Below, one piece after another: positions 12,300 to 24,042 of a DNA stretch of 64,000 bases. Below the pieces are notes generated by a model, which made no database searches, was not told the origin of the DNA, and was given only the letters and a program-made list of their open reading frames with translations. The stretch lies in assembly GCA_932294295.1 (NCBI GenBank), contig OW028579.1, forward strand, positions 3,236,370 to 3,300,369. Reading direction: 5' to 3'. Both the position numbers and the translations under genes were made by a program. Source of the stretch: Alitta virens. Taxonomy: Eukaryota; Annelida; Polychaeta; Phyllodocida; Nereididae. Positions within the stretch are counted from its first letter, which is position 1; each line of letters opens with the position of its first letter.

Positions 12300-12600
12300 A
12301 AGATAGATAGATAGATAGATAGATATGGGAAGTCCAGCCATCTAAGGCAAGTTCTTGCCGCTATCGAGGGTTGATTGATGAGGTGAGAGAGAGAGGAGGA
12401 GTCCACCTATGCTACACATTTACCCCATGGGTGGGATCTTTTACTTGCCTCAGCATAGACACTAAGTACAAGGGACCGCCAAGTTTATTTAATCCAGGAA
12501 GCAGCACAAGGCTCCCTTTATTAGGGCTGTGGGCCCCATGGTAATTGGCTTTACTTGATTGGCCTGGTGACCCCTCAGTGGACGCAGAATGATGACACAT
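12300..12600 (-). mobile_element. Interspersed retroelement with (TATC)n tail
   Basis: A (GATA)n run at 12302-12326 is followed by GGCAAGTTCTTGCCGCTA and GGTTGATTGATGAGGTGAGA, the inverse of 146-200. Its body, around GGGTGGGATCTTTTACTTG, recurs at about 22915-23030 and, inverted, at 37390-37440. Confidence 0.55.
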
Positions 12601-12913
12601 GTATTGAGTAACTCCTGGAACATTTCCTTAGGTAAATGCTGTGCAATTATCTTAATTCATCAACCCCAAAGTGTTCATGGTTATTGTTGTAATAATTATA
12701 GTAATGTGTGAGTTTCAGGAATATGATGAAATTACACGATTGTTCATTCTGGCACCCCCAATTTGATTATTGTAATGTTCATGTACATTTGTAAGATTAC
12801 ACTCTCGCAAACTCGTGCTGATTGCTACATTATTTTATCTCTAAAGATTTACTTAAGATATTTAAAACGCAAATACTCTTTCAAACCACTGTTTGAATGG
12901 CTCACTGTCGATC

Positions 12914-13114
12914 CGGTGGTGGTGGTGGTGGTGGTGGATTAGGGCTTTACGTCCTGTATTCCTGCACCTGATGGGCTAATTAGGACAGGTAGGGACCATG
13001 GCAATGAGACGAAGGATGAAACAGCCACCCAACATAGGCTCGACCGGGAATTAAACCCGGGCTCCAGTGGTTGGAACCCCCTGTGCGCTACCACTGAGCT
13101 AAGCCCCCACCCCG
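12914..13114 (-). mobile_element. tRNA-derived SINE (family 1) with 13-bp target duplication
   Basis: CTCACTGTCGATC occurs at 12901-12913 and again at 13115-13127, directly flanking the element: a target-site duplication of the kind made by LINE-dependent retroposition. The (GGT)n run at the left is the complement of the SINE's short 3' repeat tail. Confidence 0.9.
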
Positions 13115-13314
13115 CTCACTGTCGATCAAAACATATTCTCATCGAATCTGACCTCTTCACTGTCACTGTGCAAAGTATCTTGGCATTTGAACAATATTCC
13201 TGCCTTTCTTCGTTTGACCATTTACCTTATCGCCTGCCTGGAATATTGACTCACCACTGTAACCAGTTCTCTATCTGTACCACCTACCGACTGTAAATCT
13301 AATATAAATCTAAT

Positions 13315-13645
13315 CTCACCTCATCCCATCTCATCCTGTCTCATCCTGGCTCATCTCGTCTCGTCTTGTCTGATCTTATCTTTATCTCTTAGGCCTTATC
13401 TTAGACCTTATCTTATCTTATCTTATCTTATCTTTATCTCTTAGGCCTTATCTTAGGCCTTATCTTATCTTATCTTATCTTATCTTATCTTATCTTTATC
13501 TCTTAGGCCTTATCTTAGGTCTTATCTTATCTTATCTTTATCTTTAGGCCTTATCTTATCTTTATCTCTTAGGCCTTATCTTAGGTCTTATCTTATCTTA
13601 TCTTTATCCTTATCTCTTAGGCCTTATCTTGGGCATTATCTTATG
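13315..13645 (+). repeat. CTTAT-based minisatellite
   Basis: Pentamer CTTAT runs are interrupted by TTTATCTCTTAGGC cassettes, giving a higher-order pattern repeated about five times. Confidence 0.85.
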
Positions 13646-14435
13646 TTTCTGAACCTCCTGTGCCTGACTCTCTTTGGGTGGCCTCCATTAGAGACAAAAA
13701 AACTTTTATTAACAGAGTCTCTGATTTCACAAATATATAGCGTAATTTAAGTAGGTACACGTAAATGTACAAACAACAATCCCAATCTTCATCACTCTGC
13801 TATCTGTATGATCTTTGACTGAATAAACCATTATCAGAGTCTGGGTCTGCCATGTTTGTTTTCCCATCCTCTCATTGCCACATTATCTTAGTTGCAGCAG
13901 CCCTGATAACCAGGTCCTGTGTCGTTCTTTTTTTTCTGCTGCCCTGGTTTAATTCCCTTTTCACCCACCTTTGACCTTTATTGGATCATGAGTAATGATC
14001 TTGGGTTTAATTAGATCTGCAGTGGCTTGTAAAAAGTGCTTCATTTACCCGCCCTTTTTTCTTGCTGGCGGAGTGACGCGACGCTGTGAAGCGGCACGTT
14101 TTACGCCAGCCCGGATCACGTGACAGGCATCACATGACCAAGATTATGCGCCTTGATCGGACATCCTACTCCCTTTGTCGTAAAACACACTCCGTCTAAT
14201 CAATGAATGGGAACAATCTCTTTCATGGTGTAAATGATTGCTTAGCCATGTTAATGTGCATATTTACTATCTAATCTGTTGCTGTGCATCCTTTTCTATC
14301 TATTTGTACCATTCTGTCTGTCTGTAAATGTCTGTCGCCCTACAACTGTCTGTCCCACTGTCCGTATTTCTAATTTCTAAAATTCGGTATTTTGACGCCT
14401 TCCGGTTAGACCGAAACATTACTGTCATTTGCAAG
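13646..14435. other. Gene-free region with a small CpG-containing patch
   Basis: A short, relatively GC-rich patch at 14060-14130 contains CACGTGAC and CACATGACC. No open frame with recognisable protein was found. Confidence 0.35.
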
Positions 14436-14439
14436 CACT

Positions 14440-14690
14440 TGGCTGTGATTGGCTGAAGCAAAGTGCATCCTAGCAGCAGTATTTTTAGTGCATTTTAATG
14501 TATATTTGACACTTTATCATTTAGTTGATATTTGTTATTTTTCTGAGAAAGTTATATTTATGGAATCAGTTAGTTATTACCTACTGTGTCTGAAAAGCAA
14601 AATGTCATTGAGTAATAATAGGAAAGGGAAGACTTATTTCCTGCTAAATTATGGGCTGTTCAGTGAAAAGACTCTATAGGCCGTGCTTGA
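14440..14690 (-). mobile_element. Interspersed repeat (family 'TAGAGTCTTTTCACTGAG')
   Basis: This is an inverted, partly diverged copy of the sequence at 23018-23334 and 33570-33893. It shares GATTGGCTGAAGCAAAGTGC and AGTGAAAAGACTCTATA. It contains no coding capacity. Confidence 0.7.
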
Positions 14691-14970
14691 CTTTCGTCGT
14701 AAGGCATTTTGTCGGACTACTTTCTGGTTAGTATTAAGGCTTCGGCCAGTTCTGTACAGATCTCTTTCCAGCAATACATACTTGGTTTCGCCTGAAATGC
14801 TTTGATGAAAAACAAGCGATAGACTTATCTGAAATACATCTTATTTATAGAGGCATCTTAAAAGCATTCAAATGAAACCTTATTATTTACTAGATATAAA
14901 TGATTTCCCATATCCCTCTGAAAGTCTTCGCAAATCCAATATGTCTTCATTTCATCTTTTTGTTTTTCTG

Positions 14971-15124
14971 TCTGGCCAATTGTGCCACGTGCATTTTTCA
15001 TGCATTTCTACAAACGCATGGAAAATGCATGGTTTTTGCCTCATTATAATTAGCTAAAAACCATTCATTTTCAATGCAGTTATGCTTCTCATGGAAAACG
15101 CACATGGCACATTTGGCCATGTAG
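14971..15124. mobile_element. Nested-palindrome MITE copy
   Basis: It carries GGCCAATTGTGCCACGTG at the left and CACATTTGGCCATGTAG at the right, with two internal hairpins. It is more diverged than the 1452 copy. Confidence 0.7.
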
Positions 15125-15469
15125 CTGTCTATTGCTTTGTCGTGTTTTTCGTTTCACTGTCTGTTGTTCTGTCTGTCTGTCTTATTTTGCAGTCTGTCAC
15201 ATCACAAGATTTGTTATTCATATTGCTGAAGTCTAGCACGAGACACCCTGAAGCACTCTGCCTTAAAAATTCAAGCAATTCTCAATTTTCATTCTACGAG
15301 GCATCGTTATTTCCATTGAACAGACACCTTTTCCTTCAAGCATTTGACAGAACTACGCTGTGGTGAACTTCTACATAAGACTCGGGTGACTGCCCTTGAG
15401 AAATGTGTCAATGAATGTGTTTTGTTTTTTTCCAGATACATTGTAAGGTACAGATAGGACAAGCAGCAA

Positions 15470-15631
15470 TACATTTAGTTTCATTAAAAATGGCCTGTCA
15501 AATAGAACCTAGACAAAGCTAGACAGCTTCTGCCATGCGATGCTACCTGCCAATTATAGCTACAGCCAGGAATAGGCTGCTTCAGTGCTACAGCTGTCTA
15601 GAGTCGACCGTTTTTAATTAAACTAACTGTA
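15470..15631. mobile_element. Mariner-like MITE (family 'TACAGTTAGTTTCAT')
   Basis: The ends are TACATTTAGTTTCATTAAAA and TTTTAATTAAACTAACTGTA, inverted copies bounded by TA. Internal AGACAAAGCTAGA is shared with 18844 and, inverted, with 40537. Confidence 0.75.
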
Positions 15632-15694
15632 CCTTCGCAGAATTTTCTTATTAAAGTACTATGAAATGTCGAGATAATGGTCCTTGTGTATTCA

Positions 15695-15839
15695 TACATG
15701 GCCAAATGTGCCACGTGCGTTTTCCATGCATTCGGATAAACGCATGGTTTTCACCACATCATAATTGGGCAAAAACCATGCGTTTTCCATGCGTTTATCC
15801 TTCTCATGGAAAATGCACGTGGCACATTAGGCCATCTAA
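15695..15839. mobile_element. Nested-palindrome MITE copy
   Basis: The ends are TACATGGCCAAATGTGCC and GGCACATTAGGCCATCTA. About 15 bp of the first inner hairpin are missing. Confidence 0.75.
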
Positions 15840-16197
15840 TTGACATAATTCAGGTGAGTATACTCATATTTTCAATTCAAAATATGCCATATTTTAATAG
15901 AGATGGGTTTGCAAGAGGTAACCATGGCAAGGTCCTTTGGCGGTCACTCCGAGTTTTGAGTTCAAAACTTCCTCTCTGTGCAGTTTATGATCTATCAGTC
16001 CAATAACATGCCCATAATGACGTCAAGTGAATCCAAGACTCGCATTGGTTAAAGCAATCCCTCAGGCAATGAGTCTCATGACGTCATCTGGAGTTCAGCT
16101 TCCTAGCCTATAAGATTGGTTTCCAACTCACATCATCAATCCTTCTAGGGTAAAAAAAATTGCATCTTCAATGGTTTCTTTTGGTAAAGGCAGATGC

Positions 16198-16840
16198 TAT
16201 GCAGTGACAGATGCCTTAAGCCTATACAAGCTCACTTGTGCTCACTCGCGCTTCTGTTTATCACGTATCAAGCATTCGTGAGGCATCCATGAGGCACTCG
16301 CAGATAACTCGCGCAAGTGGTTTAACATTGTTTAAGAGTGAATGAGGATAGGCAAGGATGGGCACGGTGCCAGGGCGGACAGTCAGCGGTTGTCCGCTGA
16401 GCGTCTCCAGAGCGTTCCACGAGCTGTACAAGAGTTAACAGGAGTGGATGGCAAGTATACACGGATGGACAGCCTCCCCTGCTTACGTTTAATGTACGTA
16501 GAATGTAATTAGAATATATTTAGAACATACGTAGAACTTATGTAGATCACTCGCCGACTGACATTCTTTGAGTAAATTTTTTACATTATTACGGAAATCA
16601 ATCGGGAATTACTCGTTACACGCTCAGGAGTCAGACAAATTTTCAAACATGTTTAAACATTTTTGCTGTCTCCACGTATGGTCAAGGATGATTTGGAGGA
16701 ACTATGACCATGTTACACATTAGCAGAAGTATCGTTCAAAACGCTCAGCGAGTGAATTATGTATGAAAAAGGATAAGCAAGAGTAAACATTTTTGGTCAT
16801 CTGTGCTCACTCGCCATGCCCATCCATGAGAACGCCCCTT
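16198..16840. mobile_element. Interspersed element rich in GCTCACTCGC motifs
   Basis: Both ends carry TGTGCTCACTCGC. The right end, CCATGCCCATCCATGAGAACGCCCC, matches the style of 41475-41886 (ATCCCCACTCGTGACAGTG and GAACGCCCC). No transposase is present. Confidence 0.5.
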
Positions 16841-17029
16841 TTTAGTGTGTTTTACTTATATCAGGGCGTTCTTTAACCGATATTTGTTAACTTGAGGGTG
16901 CAGAACCCATGGCCACGTTTCACTGTTGGGGATCTTGGGGTTGTAGAATCCATGTGAGATATTTATATAAATGCCAGTTGCAAAATGAACACCTTCCTTT
17001 CTGTATAACCGGCTTCTGCACTTTTGTCA

Positions 17030-17215
17030 GTTAATATGTCACGCTGGCTGTCATGCTGTGTGTCATGCTGTCGGTCATACTGTCTGTCATGCTGTCTGTC
17101 ATGCTGTGTGTCATGCTGTCTGTCTAGCTGTCTGTCATGCTGTCTGTCTAGCTGTCTGTCATGCTGTCTGTCATGCTGTTTTATGCTGTCTGTCATGCCG
17201 TCTGTCTGTCTAACT
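17030..17215 (+). repeat. 12-bp minisatellite
   Basis: TGCTGTCTGTCA units with TAGCTGTCTGTC variants. Long open frames on both strands (Asp-Arg-Gln-His on the minus strand) come from the repeat and do not support a gene. Confidence 0.85.
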
Positions 17216-17609
17216 ATTCAAAGCGTCACTCACCTCTGAAATATTTGTCAAATGGGATCTTATACATAATTTGATTGCACTCTTCATAAATGTTTTCAAC
17301 AACAGCTGTTGTTTAAATTTGTGAATTGCTTGTTTATTAGAATAATTAGTCATAAATGTAATAGTTATTACGTAAATATTTGCTTATATTTTTCAGCAGC
17401 TTTAAGTGCATTTCAGAAAAAAGATATGAATGTTGTTGGGTCAAATACATTACATCATATGTTATACATATGAGGGCGTTGTAATTGCTCAATACGAGTT
17501 AACCTGTCCAAGTTTGAACTTTCTCAATTCTATAAACTTATGTAAACTTAAGTTGACTGCACAGAACATGAGTTATGGTGGTCTGACATACCGCATTTAA
17601 TCTTAAAAA

Positions 17610-17813
17610 ACCTAACAGGGCATCAGTTGCTTGAATACTGCCAGAGAGCTTAAAATACGGTGATATTGATAGCTTCAAAACTGGAGCAAAATAGTTTTTT
17701 TACATGATTTTATGTTATTGTTTTATTTTAATACTTGTTTTTAAAAATGGGCCACTTGAAAAACGGTTTCTATGCCGAAGTGCTTTAACCATGTAACATA
17801 TATAAAAAAATAT

Positions 17814-17849
<36 letters not shown>

Positions 17850-17990
17850 TATTGACGGAATATGTCAGAAAAGACATATATGTCACAAGTATAAAAGATA
17901 AAAAGTAATAAAAGCAATCAGAAAAAAAAAAAAGAACTACAACAAAGACTATAGTTACAGATGGTTCCAGCCACCAAATGTAAGTATTTA
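17610..17990. mobile_element. LINE tails and (TA)n microsatellite
   Basis: 17617-17760 repeats the LINE 3' part seen at 10768-10890 (CAGAGAGCTTAAAA and CTTCAAAACTGGAGCAAAA). It is followed by (TA)n at 17816-17844 and by AATTTTTATTGACGGAATAT, the inverted 3' end of another LINE family also seen at 28239 and 34945. Confidence 0.6.
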
Positions 17991-17999
17991 AATAGAAGT

Positions 18000-18840
18000 T
18001 AACATTAGTTTAGCTGTTTATCCACTCCTCATAAAATCCAATCAGAATCTTTCATACATACAGCTTGTATCATAAAGTTATATTTTACATATAATATATA
18101 ATACATATTAACATGTTTCGACAAAATACATTCCTTATATAATGTGTACGCTATAACTATTTACAGAATGATGTTACTTCAAATAGAGTTAAATATAATA
18201 GTAATATGACCGCATCAATGATTTTTTTCATGCATGGGATCATGGATGAAGATGAAGGAGAAGAATAACTCAAAATTAATATATTATTCATAGTGTTCAT
18301 TCGGAAGATTTGTAATATTTCTCTACAGGTTATTTCCATAGATTCAGGTGAGATTTACAAACTTCACGAATTATCCAATCAATGTTACAATTAACATTTT
18401 CCTTTTTATTGGAATTACGTTATTTAATTTTCATATACATACTGGCTAATGGATCATCTTGGAATATGACGGAACAGCCACTAAAGCGAGGGAATGCGAA
18501 GTAAACCCATGTAAACCGCGTGTAATCCTAGATAAACCTACGGAACGCTTTCTGTGGCCGTTCCGGCTCTTTGCGTCGACGTTTGCGGCTATGCGAGATC
18601 TAGGCTTTAGCCGAAAATGGTTGTCTTGGACAACTGGGTACTGCTTATATCGAACACTCAGTGGCTGACATAGACAAAATATTGTTGTTGCTGTATAAAG
18701 CTACTCTTCCCAAAGGCTTAATGACATGCCGCTTCAGGGAAGAGTATATAGTTTTGCTATTGCAACTGGTAAAGCAGGCATGTTAACTCGGTTGTCAAAT
18801 CCTCACAAACATATTTCTATTTGACCTGTTGATCTCATTA
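18000..18840. other. Gene-free AT-rich region
   Basis: No recognised gene or repeat, apart from a small CpG-containing patch at 18500-18620. Confidence 0.35.
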
Positions 18841-18843
18841 CAT

Positions 18844-19253
18844 TACAGTTATTAGTTTAATTAAAAACGGCCAGTTAAATTCAACTTAGACAAAGCTAGA
18901 TCACTTTTGCTATACGATGCTACCTGCCACTTCTACATTTCTGGCTACAGCTGGCTACTCAAGGCCGGATCTGAAAGTACATGCAGCACCATCTAGGGCA
19001 TACGTTGAGAGTTACGCATATTTGTCATTTCATGTTGGAAAGATGCATGTCTATTGCCCATACATATTTATGATATACTAGTAGATACATTTCTTACATT
19101 TACCAAGGTTTATATTTTTCAGTGGTGGTAGGTGTAAGCCGACTATAAGCTAGGAGTAGACAGAAGTGGCTGGCTTTAGCCAGTTATAGTTACAGCCAGG
19201 AATAGGGTGCAACAGTTGTCTATAGTGGACAATATTTTATGGAACTAACTGTA
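18844..19253. mobile_element. Longest copy of the mariner-like MITE family
   Basis: Starts TACAGTTATTAGTTTAATTA and ends ATGGAACTAACTGTA. Internal AGCTGGCTACTCAAGGCCGG and TTCTTACATTTACCAAGG match, inverted, the copy at 40537-40811. Confidence 0.7.
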
Positions 19254-19499
19254 TTTCTCACCTAGAGATTTGCACTCAGTTGTCCAATTGACAAAACACA
19301 CCCTGCTTTGTCTTCGCATTCATTTGCCTTATAAACTGCTTGACAATGGCAAAAGACATTAGGACAATCCTTGATACAAAAGCGTGTTTGTCAAAGAAGA
19401 GTTTTCGAGATGCTTCAGCCAAAAAAGTGCTTCATTTTCGCTTTCATGTTTCCATGCAACAGACAACGGCGCTTGCAAGAAAGTTGCCATGATTTGATA

Positions 19500-21320
19500 A
19501 GGCCATTTGCTGAATCGTGGCTGCTGTCTGTCTGACTGGCTGTCTATGTATTTAGCTGTCTATGTATATAGCTGTCTATTTATCTAGCTGTCTATGTATC
19601 TGGCTGTCTATGTATCTAGCTATCTATGTATCTAGCTGTATGTCTAGATGTCTAGCTGTCTAGTTGTCTAGCTGTCTATGTATCTAGCTGTCTATGTATC
19701 TGGCTGTCTATGTATCTAGCTGTATGTCTAGATGTCTAGCTGTCTAGTTGTCTAGCTGTCTATGTATCTAGCTATATATGTATCTAGCTGTCTGTCTAGA
19801 TGTCTAGCTGTCTATGCATCCAGTTGTCTATGTATCTAGCTGTCTATTTATCTAGCTATCTATGTATCTAGCTGTCTATGTATCTAGCTGTCTTTGTATC
19901 TAGCTGTCTAGCTGTCTGTCTGTCTGTCTAGCTGTCTATGCATCTAGTTGTCTATGTATCTAGCTGTCTATGTATCTAGCTGTCTATGTATCTAGCTGTC
20001 TAGCTGTCTGTCTGTCAGTCTAGCTGTCTATGTATCTAGCTGTCTATGTATCTAGATGTCTATGTATCTAGCTGTCTATGTATCTGGCTGTCTATGTATC
20101 TAGCTATCTATGTATCTAGCTGTCTGTCTAGATGTCTAGCTGTCTATGTATCTAGCTATATATGTATCTAGCTGTCTGTCTAGATGTCTAGCTGTCTATG
20201 CATCCAGTTGTCTATGTATCTAGCTGTCTTTGTATCTAGCTATCTATGTACCTAGCTGTCTATGTATCTAGATGTCTATGTATCTAGCTGTCTTTGTATC
20301 TAGCTGTCTAGCTGTCTGTCTGTCTGTCTAGCTGTCTATGCATCTAGTTGTCTATGTATCTAGCTGTCTATGTATCTAGCTGTCTAGCTGTCTGTCTGTC
20401 TGTCTAGCTGTCTATGCATCTAGTTGTCTATGTATCTAGCTGTCTATGTATCTAGTTGTCTATGTATCTAGCTGTCTATGTATCTAGCTGTCTAGCTGTC
20501 TGTCTGTCTGTCTAGCTGTCTATGCATCTAGTTGTCTATGTATCTAGCTGTCTATGTATCTAGTTGTCTAGCTGTCTGTCTGTCTGTCTAGCTGTCTATG
20601 CATCTAGCTATCTATGTACCTAGCTGTCTATGTATTTAGCTGTCTATGTATCTAGCTATCTATCTATCTAGCTGTCTATGTATCTAGCTGTCTAGCTGTC
20701 TGTCTGTCTGTCTAGCTGTCTATGCATCTAGTTGTCTATGTATCTAGCTGTCTATGTATTTAGCTGTCTATGTATCTAGCTGTCTATGTATCTAGCTATC
20801 TATCTAGCTGTCTATGTATCTAGCTGTCTATGTATCTAGCTGTCTATGTATCTAGCTATCTATCTATCTAGCTGTCTATGCATCTAGTTGTCTATGTATC
20901 TAGCTGTCTATGTATCTAGCTGTCTATGTATCTAGCTGTCTATGTATTTAGCTGTCTATGTATCTAGCTATCTATCTATCTAGCTGTCTATGTATCTAGC
21001 TGTCTAGCTGTCTGTCTGTCTGTCTAGCTGTCTATGCATCTAGTTGTCTATGTATCTAGCTGTCTATGTATTTAGCTGTCTATGTATCTAGCTGTCTATG
21101 TATCTAGCTATCTATCTATCTAGCTGTCTATGTATCTAGCTGTCTATGTATCTAGCTGTCTAGTGGTCTGTCTGTCTGTCTAGCTGTCTATGCATCTAGT
21201 TGTCTATGTATCTAGCTGTCTATGTATCTAGCTGTCTGTCTAGTTGTCCGTCTATCTGTCTATGTATCTAGCTGTCTAGCAGTCTGTCTATCTAGTTGTC
21301 TGTTTGTCTGTCTGGTTCTC
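19500..21320 (+). repeat. 1.8 kb minisatellite, 16-bp unit
   Basis: The basic unit is GTCTATGTATCTAGCT, with point variants (TTTAGC, CTGGCT, CATCTAGT) and a recurring cassette of AGCTGTCTGTCTGTCTGTCT followed by AGCTGTCTATGCATC. The cassette returns many times, giving a higher-order structure. The frames contain frequent TAG stops, so it is non-coding. Confidence 0.92.
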
Positions 21321-22720
21321 TATGTCATTATTATATTTTATTGCAGTCTTTTCTTTAATATTTATCTTCACAACAAGGTTTATTTGAAAATATGATAGTT
21401 CTTCTTCTTCTTCTTCGTATTCTTCCCTGCATTTGAATTTTTGCTTGTCTTTCTGTCTGTCAATGTGTCAATTTTCGCTTGTCTGTCTGTCTGTCTGTCA
21501 CTGATTATTTCTTTCTTTATTTACTTGTCCCGTTGTCTACTCGTTCATTTATGGAGTTGCTCATCTTTATCTATCTTCTCTTTGTCAACTCTTTGTCGTT
21601 CTCACTCGCATACCCTTTCCATACAGTTTGTCACACACTCACTCAATCTCAGCTCGATATAAAAGATAGGTTATTATGCTCGTAAAACTAATTTCTTATA
21701 TGATTACACTGTGCGAATTCCCACACTTGCTCTAAGTGAATTTTATTGTATGGGAAAATTCAAGCATATATCCAGCTATTGTATAAGATGTATCTAGTGC
21801 ATGTGCTTGGCTTAAGTAAAATACATTTATCTTTATGTACAATTTGTAATACATGTCTAAGTATGTACAGGTATTATATAATACATATATATGTATTTAA
21901 ATGCAGATAATGGTATAAGATAACTTACCTTTTGAAAATGTGTACTCCTTAAACCCTCAAGTGTAATTAAAGTTCATAGTTAATCCATCACTCTGAAATC
22001 CTAATCGTAAAAGTCAGTAATTGCACATGCGATATATGCCACTTCCTTTTCAAATGAACCCCTATTCAACCATGGAGTCACTAGAGATACTTCCCACAGC
22101 TTCCCAGCTACCCGCGCTGGCTAGTAGGAAATAGTTCTTGTGGTGTAACACTGGCAAATCACACGGGCATCTCTGGTAATCCTACGCGCCGCTAGGAGGC
22201 GCTCTCTGCGCTGCATGCAGTCTGTTATTTTTAGCCTCGCTACGTGTCTGATTATTGATATATGACGTCACTGAAGAATTATCGATGATCGCGGGTCGAT
22301 ACTAAAGTGATTGTTTGAATTTTGTGGTATTCCACAAACTGATATCAATTGCAATCTTCGGCTGGCTGGAGAGACTAGTTGAAAGGCTAATGCAGCATAT
22401 AAACTCGGACAATCGTGGAATTAAGTCGAGGTATTGTCTAAAAGATTTAAATGTCTAGGATAGCTGTGTTATCACTTGTCATCTTTGAGCCATAAATAGA
22501 CCTTAGCTAGACGTCTACTAGCTGAATTGCTGTAACTGATAAACTCACAGATTTTTGGGCTTTTTAACAAACTTTGACAATAAATGGAAGCCGCAATACA
22601 TTTCTTTAGTTTTCTTTATTTTTTAGGAAGTTTGATTTATTAAGTTGTTATAGTAATATTTCAATGCTATAGATAGTCTATAGGCAGTTAAGGCATGGCT
22701 TGGTCATCAAACTGATATGA
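21321..22720. other. Gene-free region with (TTC)n and a GC-richer patch
   Basis: (TTC)n at 21402-21415, TCTG/TCTT-rich stretches to 21540, and a short GC-richer patch at 22085-22290. No exon could be supported. Confidence 0.4.
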
Positions 22721-22734
22721 CATTTTTTGTCATC

Positions 22735-23017
22735 GGCAGACGTAATGATGTGATGATGAGGCTTATTGGAGTCCACACCATGTTACACATTTACCCTATG
22801 GGTCGAGGTCTCCTATCTGCCATTTTGTGAAGTCTCAAATCAATGCCTCGATCATCTCAAAGCTACTGGCCTGAAGCATAGCTTATGTCTATGACAAGCT
22901 GCCAGAGGCAGGCGTAATGATGAGTTGACAAGCTTGAGTCCCACCATATTACACCTTTACCTCATGGGTGGGGTCTTTTACTTGGCTCAGCATAGACACC
23001 GAGTGCAAGGCACCACC
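22735..23017. mobile_element. Retroelement bodies of the 12300/37390 family
   Basis: Two related segments, at about 22780-22870 and 22915-23017, carry TTACACNTTTACCNNATGGG and GGGGTCTTTTACTTGGCTCA. The second is interrupted by the element starting at 23018. Confidence 0.5.
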
Positions 23018-23334
23018 CATAGAGTCTTTTCACTGAGCAGCCCTGAGTTCAGCAAGACATAAGTCCTTCCTCTCCTCTTATTAATCATTTTGCTTTTCAG
23101 ACATAGAAGATCACTGACTTATTCAATAAATATAACTTTCTCAGAAAGATAACAAAAATCAACTGAATGATAAGGTGTCAAATATACTAAAAAACACTAA
23201 TACTGCTGCTAGGATGCACTTTGCTTCAGCCAATCGCAGCCAAGGGCGGGAACTTTTTCAGACAATAGAATTGCAGTATTCTGTCATAGCCACCTGGTGG
23301 AAATATAGAGAACCTTCCGTGAAAATCCACTATT
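23018..23334 (+). mobile_element. Interspersed repeat (family 'TAGAGTCTTTTCACTGAG')
   Basis: It is nearly identical by eye to 33570-33893 over about 315 bp, including CCAAGGGCGGGAACTTTTTC and CACCTGGTGGAAATA. Confidence 0.8.
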
Positions 23335-23774
23335 TAACATCTAATGTGACCGACGTCCAGCGCAGATAACCAGTGCTGGGATTCGAACCCCACATCTTCA
23401 GTGTACAATCATGGAGTCTCTAGTGACTCCATGGTGCAATCAAATGATTGAAAATCACCTTATTTGATCAAGGCACACTAAATATGTGTAAGCCAATGAA
23501 TATATCAGACATTAATTTAAAAAAAAAAGAAGATACATTGAAAGAAATCAAGACCAAAACATTGGAAATTTAATGGAAATGGCATCATCATCCATTATTG
23601 GAGTATTGTGACATCATCACTTGGTTTGTTTACATATTAATTTTTTGCTGGCATGAAAAATTGAATACTAGGTGAAGTTTATCTATTTTATGGAGATAGT
23701 GATCCCAGCAATGCTCTGGATGGTAGGTAATCAGTATTGAGAAGACAATGAAGTGAAAGCAATAGATTTTAGCC

Positions 23775-23880
23775 ACTGTCATATTGAGTGACAATTCAGC
23801 TTTAAGAGGGGATTCAAACCCAGAACGTTCGAAGAGCTAGCTCAGTACATTAGCCATTAGACTACACTTAGTCAAACTCC
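23775..23880 (-). mobile_element. tRNA-like SINE fragment
   Basis: On the minus strand the sequence shows an A-box-like GTCTAATGGCTAATG and a B-box-like GGGTTTGAATCCCC. The spacing suits a tRNA-derived element, not a functional tRNA. Confidence 0.4.
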
Positions 23881-24042
23881 TCGAGGAAGTGACCAATGCT
23901 TCCTGTCATTACTAATTAGTGTCATAAGGTCCAATTAGTATTAATTAGTTCCTCTCCACTGGTTTCGTTTTGTCACTTGACTTTCCTATTTCTGTTTGTT
24001 TCCTTTGGAAAACCTTTCCTAAAGGTGAAAATATATTTGTTT

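Noticed and set aside
16963..17196. Asp-Arg-Gln-His repeat protein on the minus strand
   Set aside because: Pure by-product of the 12-bp minisatellite, open on both strands.
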